64,000 nucleotides of DNA from CAITSH01 sp025356665 (lineage in GTDB: Bacteria > Pseudomonadota > Gammaproteobacteria > Burkholderiales > SG8-39): assembly GCA_025356665.1 (NCBI GenBank), contig JANXRV010000133.1, positions 24,386 through 88,385 of the forward strand. Direction: 5' to 3'. The position numbers and the translations under genes are program-made. Within the stretch, counting starts at the first letter, position 1, and each line of letters begins with the position of its first letter. The notes beneath the pieces were generated by a model, which saw nothing but the letters and a program-made list of their open reading frames with translations, was not told the DNA's origin and did no database searches. This document shows, piece after piece, positions 63,383-64,000 of this stretch.

Positions 63383-64000
63383 CTAAAGGCGGAAATTCTC
63401 GCCCAGATAAACGCGCCTTACGTTTTCATTATAGACAATTTCATCCGGGTTGCCAGAAGCGAGAACGGTGCCTTCATTGATGATATAGGCGCGGTCGCAG
63501 ATTCCCAGCGTCTCGCGCACATTGTGGTCGGTGATCAGGATACCGATGCCACGCTCTTTCAGAAAAACGATGATTTTCTGGATGTCGATGACGGCGATCG
63601 GGTCTACCCCGGCGAAGGGTTCGTCCAGCAGTACGAACGCCGGTCGCATTGCGAGTGCGCGGGCGATTTCCACCCTGCGCCGTTCGCCGCCGGACAATGA
63701 CATAGCCATGGCGCTGCGCAAATGAGCTATATGCAGGTCATCAAGCAGTTCCGTCAGGCGCTTTTCACCTTCCGCGCCAGTCACGCCCTGCAGTTCCAGT
63801 ACGGCCTGAATGTTGTCCTGCACCGAGAGTTTGCGGAATACCGAGGCTTCCTGGGGAAGATACGACAGCCCCATTTTTGCGCGGCGGTGTATGGGCATTC
63901 TGCTGATGTTGGTGTCGTCGAGTTCGATGCGCCCGCCGTCCACCGCCACGAGCCCAACAATCATATAAAAGCACGTGGTTTTTCCCGCGCCGTTGGGGCC
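63383..64000 (-). CDS. lptB: LPS export ABC transporter ATP-binding protein, 5' end outside window
   Basis: The ATPase of the Lpt complex, which extracts lipopolysaccharide from the inner membrane. The visible 205 codons begin inside Walker A (GPNGAGKTTCFYMIVGLV). They continue with the Q-loop SYLPQEASVFRKLSV, signature LSGGERRRVEIARALA, Walker B FVLLDEPFAGVDPIA and the H-loop ITDHNVRETL. The C-terminus VRRVYLGENFRL is complete. It lies 25 bp upstream of rpoN, as in many proteobacteria, and the start is beyond the right edge. Confidence 0.96.
   Translation of the reverse strand, partial: GPNGAGKTTCFYMIVGLVAVDGGRIELDDTNISRMPIHRRAKMGLSYLPQEASVFRKLSVQDNIQAVLELQGVTGAEGEKRLTELLDDLHIAHLRSAMAMSLSGGERRRVEIARALAMRPAFVLLDEPFAGVDPIAVIDIQKIIVFLKERGIGILITDHNVRETLGICDRAYIINEGTVLASGNPDEIVYNENVRRVYLGENFRL

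Overview
The window looks like a chromosome segment of a GC-rich betaproteobacterium, probably an environmental Burkholderiales-type lineage. This rests on gene order (lptB-rpoN-hpf-ptsN-hprK-psiF-rapZ; gmk-rpoZ-spoT; thiS-thiG-trmB), on the large number of Bug/TctC-type periplasmic solute-binding proteins (seven intact, two remnants, with no TctA/TctB partner in view), and on the many CoA-dependent catabolic genes. No species can be named from the sequence alone.

Layout. 1-4012 (minus strand): a molybdenum hydroxylase pair (iorB-like, cut by the left edge, and iorA-like), an amino-acid-type binding protein and a Bug protein. 4199-12715 (minus): a catabolic cluster with an FAD oxidoreductase, a benzoate/aminobenzoate-type CoA ligase, an acyl-CoA dehydrogenase, a dienelactone hydrolase, an enoyl-CoA hydratase, a MarR regulator, an SDR and an alpha/beta hydrolase. 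Three of these overlap in an SDR-MarR-hydratase operon. 12800-24005: housekeeping genes (rph, a PP2C phosphatase with a Ser/Thr kinase, yicC, gmk, rpoZ, spoT, rdgB, hemW, trmB, thiG, thiS).

24172-44458 is an accessory zone rich in gene decay. It holds a truncated Bug gene, remnants of an AAA ATPase and an hsdR gene, and an enolase/NitT-type ABC transporter/enolase/MetE-like module lying between two 38-bp direct sequence copies. It also holds a MetE-like pseudogene, a perfect 38-bp palindrome, a DapA-like lyase, an SDR without the usual catalytic Tyr and Lys, a frameshifted DadA-like oxidase, a BisC-type molybdoenzyme, an IS91-family transposase remnant, a TRAP transporter and a decayed hiuH. 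44550-53286 holds more Bug proteins beside a Gfo/Idh/MocA oxidoreductase, a GlcG-like protein, an RraA-like protein and a TauD-type dioxygenase. It also carries a 577-bp duplication of the thiS/Bug region in which the two copies have decayed in opposite genes. 53564-64000 is conserved core: tRNA-Gly(CCC), 5'-nucleotidase, AsmA, mutY, a LON-domain protein, rapZ, psiF, hprK, ptsN, hpf, rpoN and the start-proximal-truncated lptB.

A striking layer over the gene map is a set of short tandem arrays with 7-, 8-, 9- or 12-bp units. Each has its own consensus. They sit at gene borders, and in two cases inside coding sequence: a Gly-Ala-Lys run in SpoT and a four-residue repeat at the start of the MarR protein.
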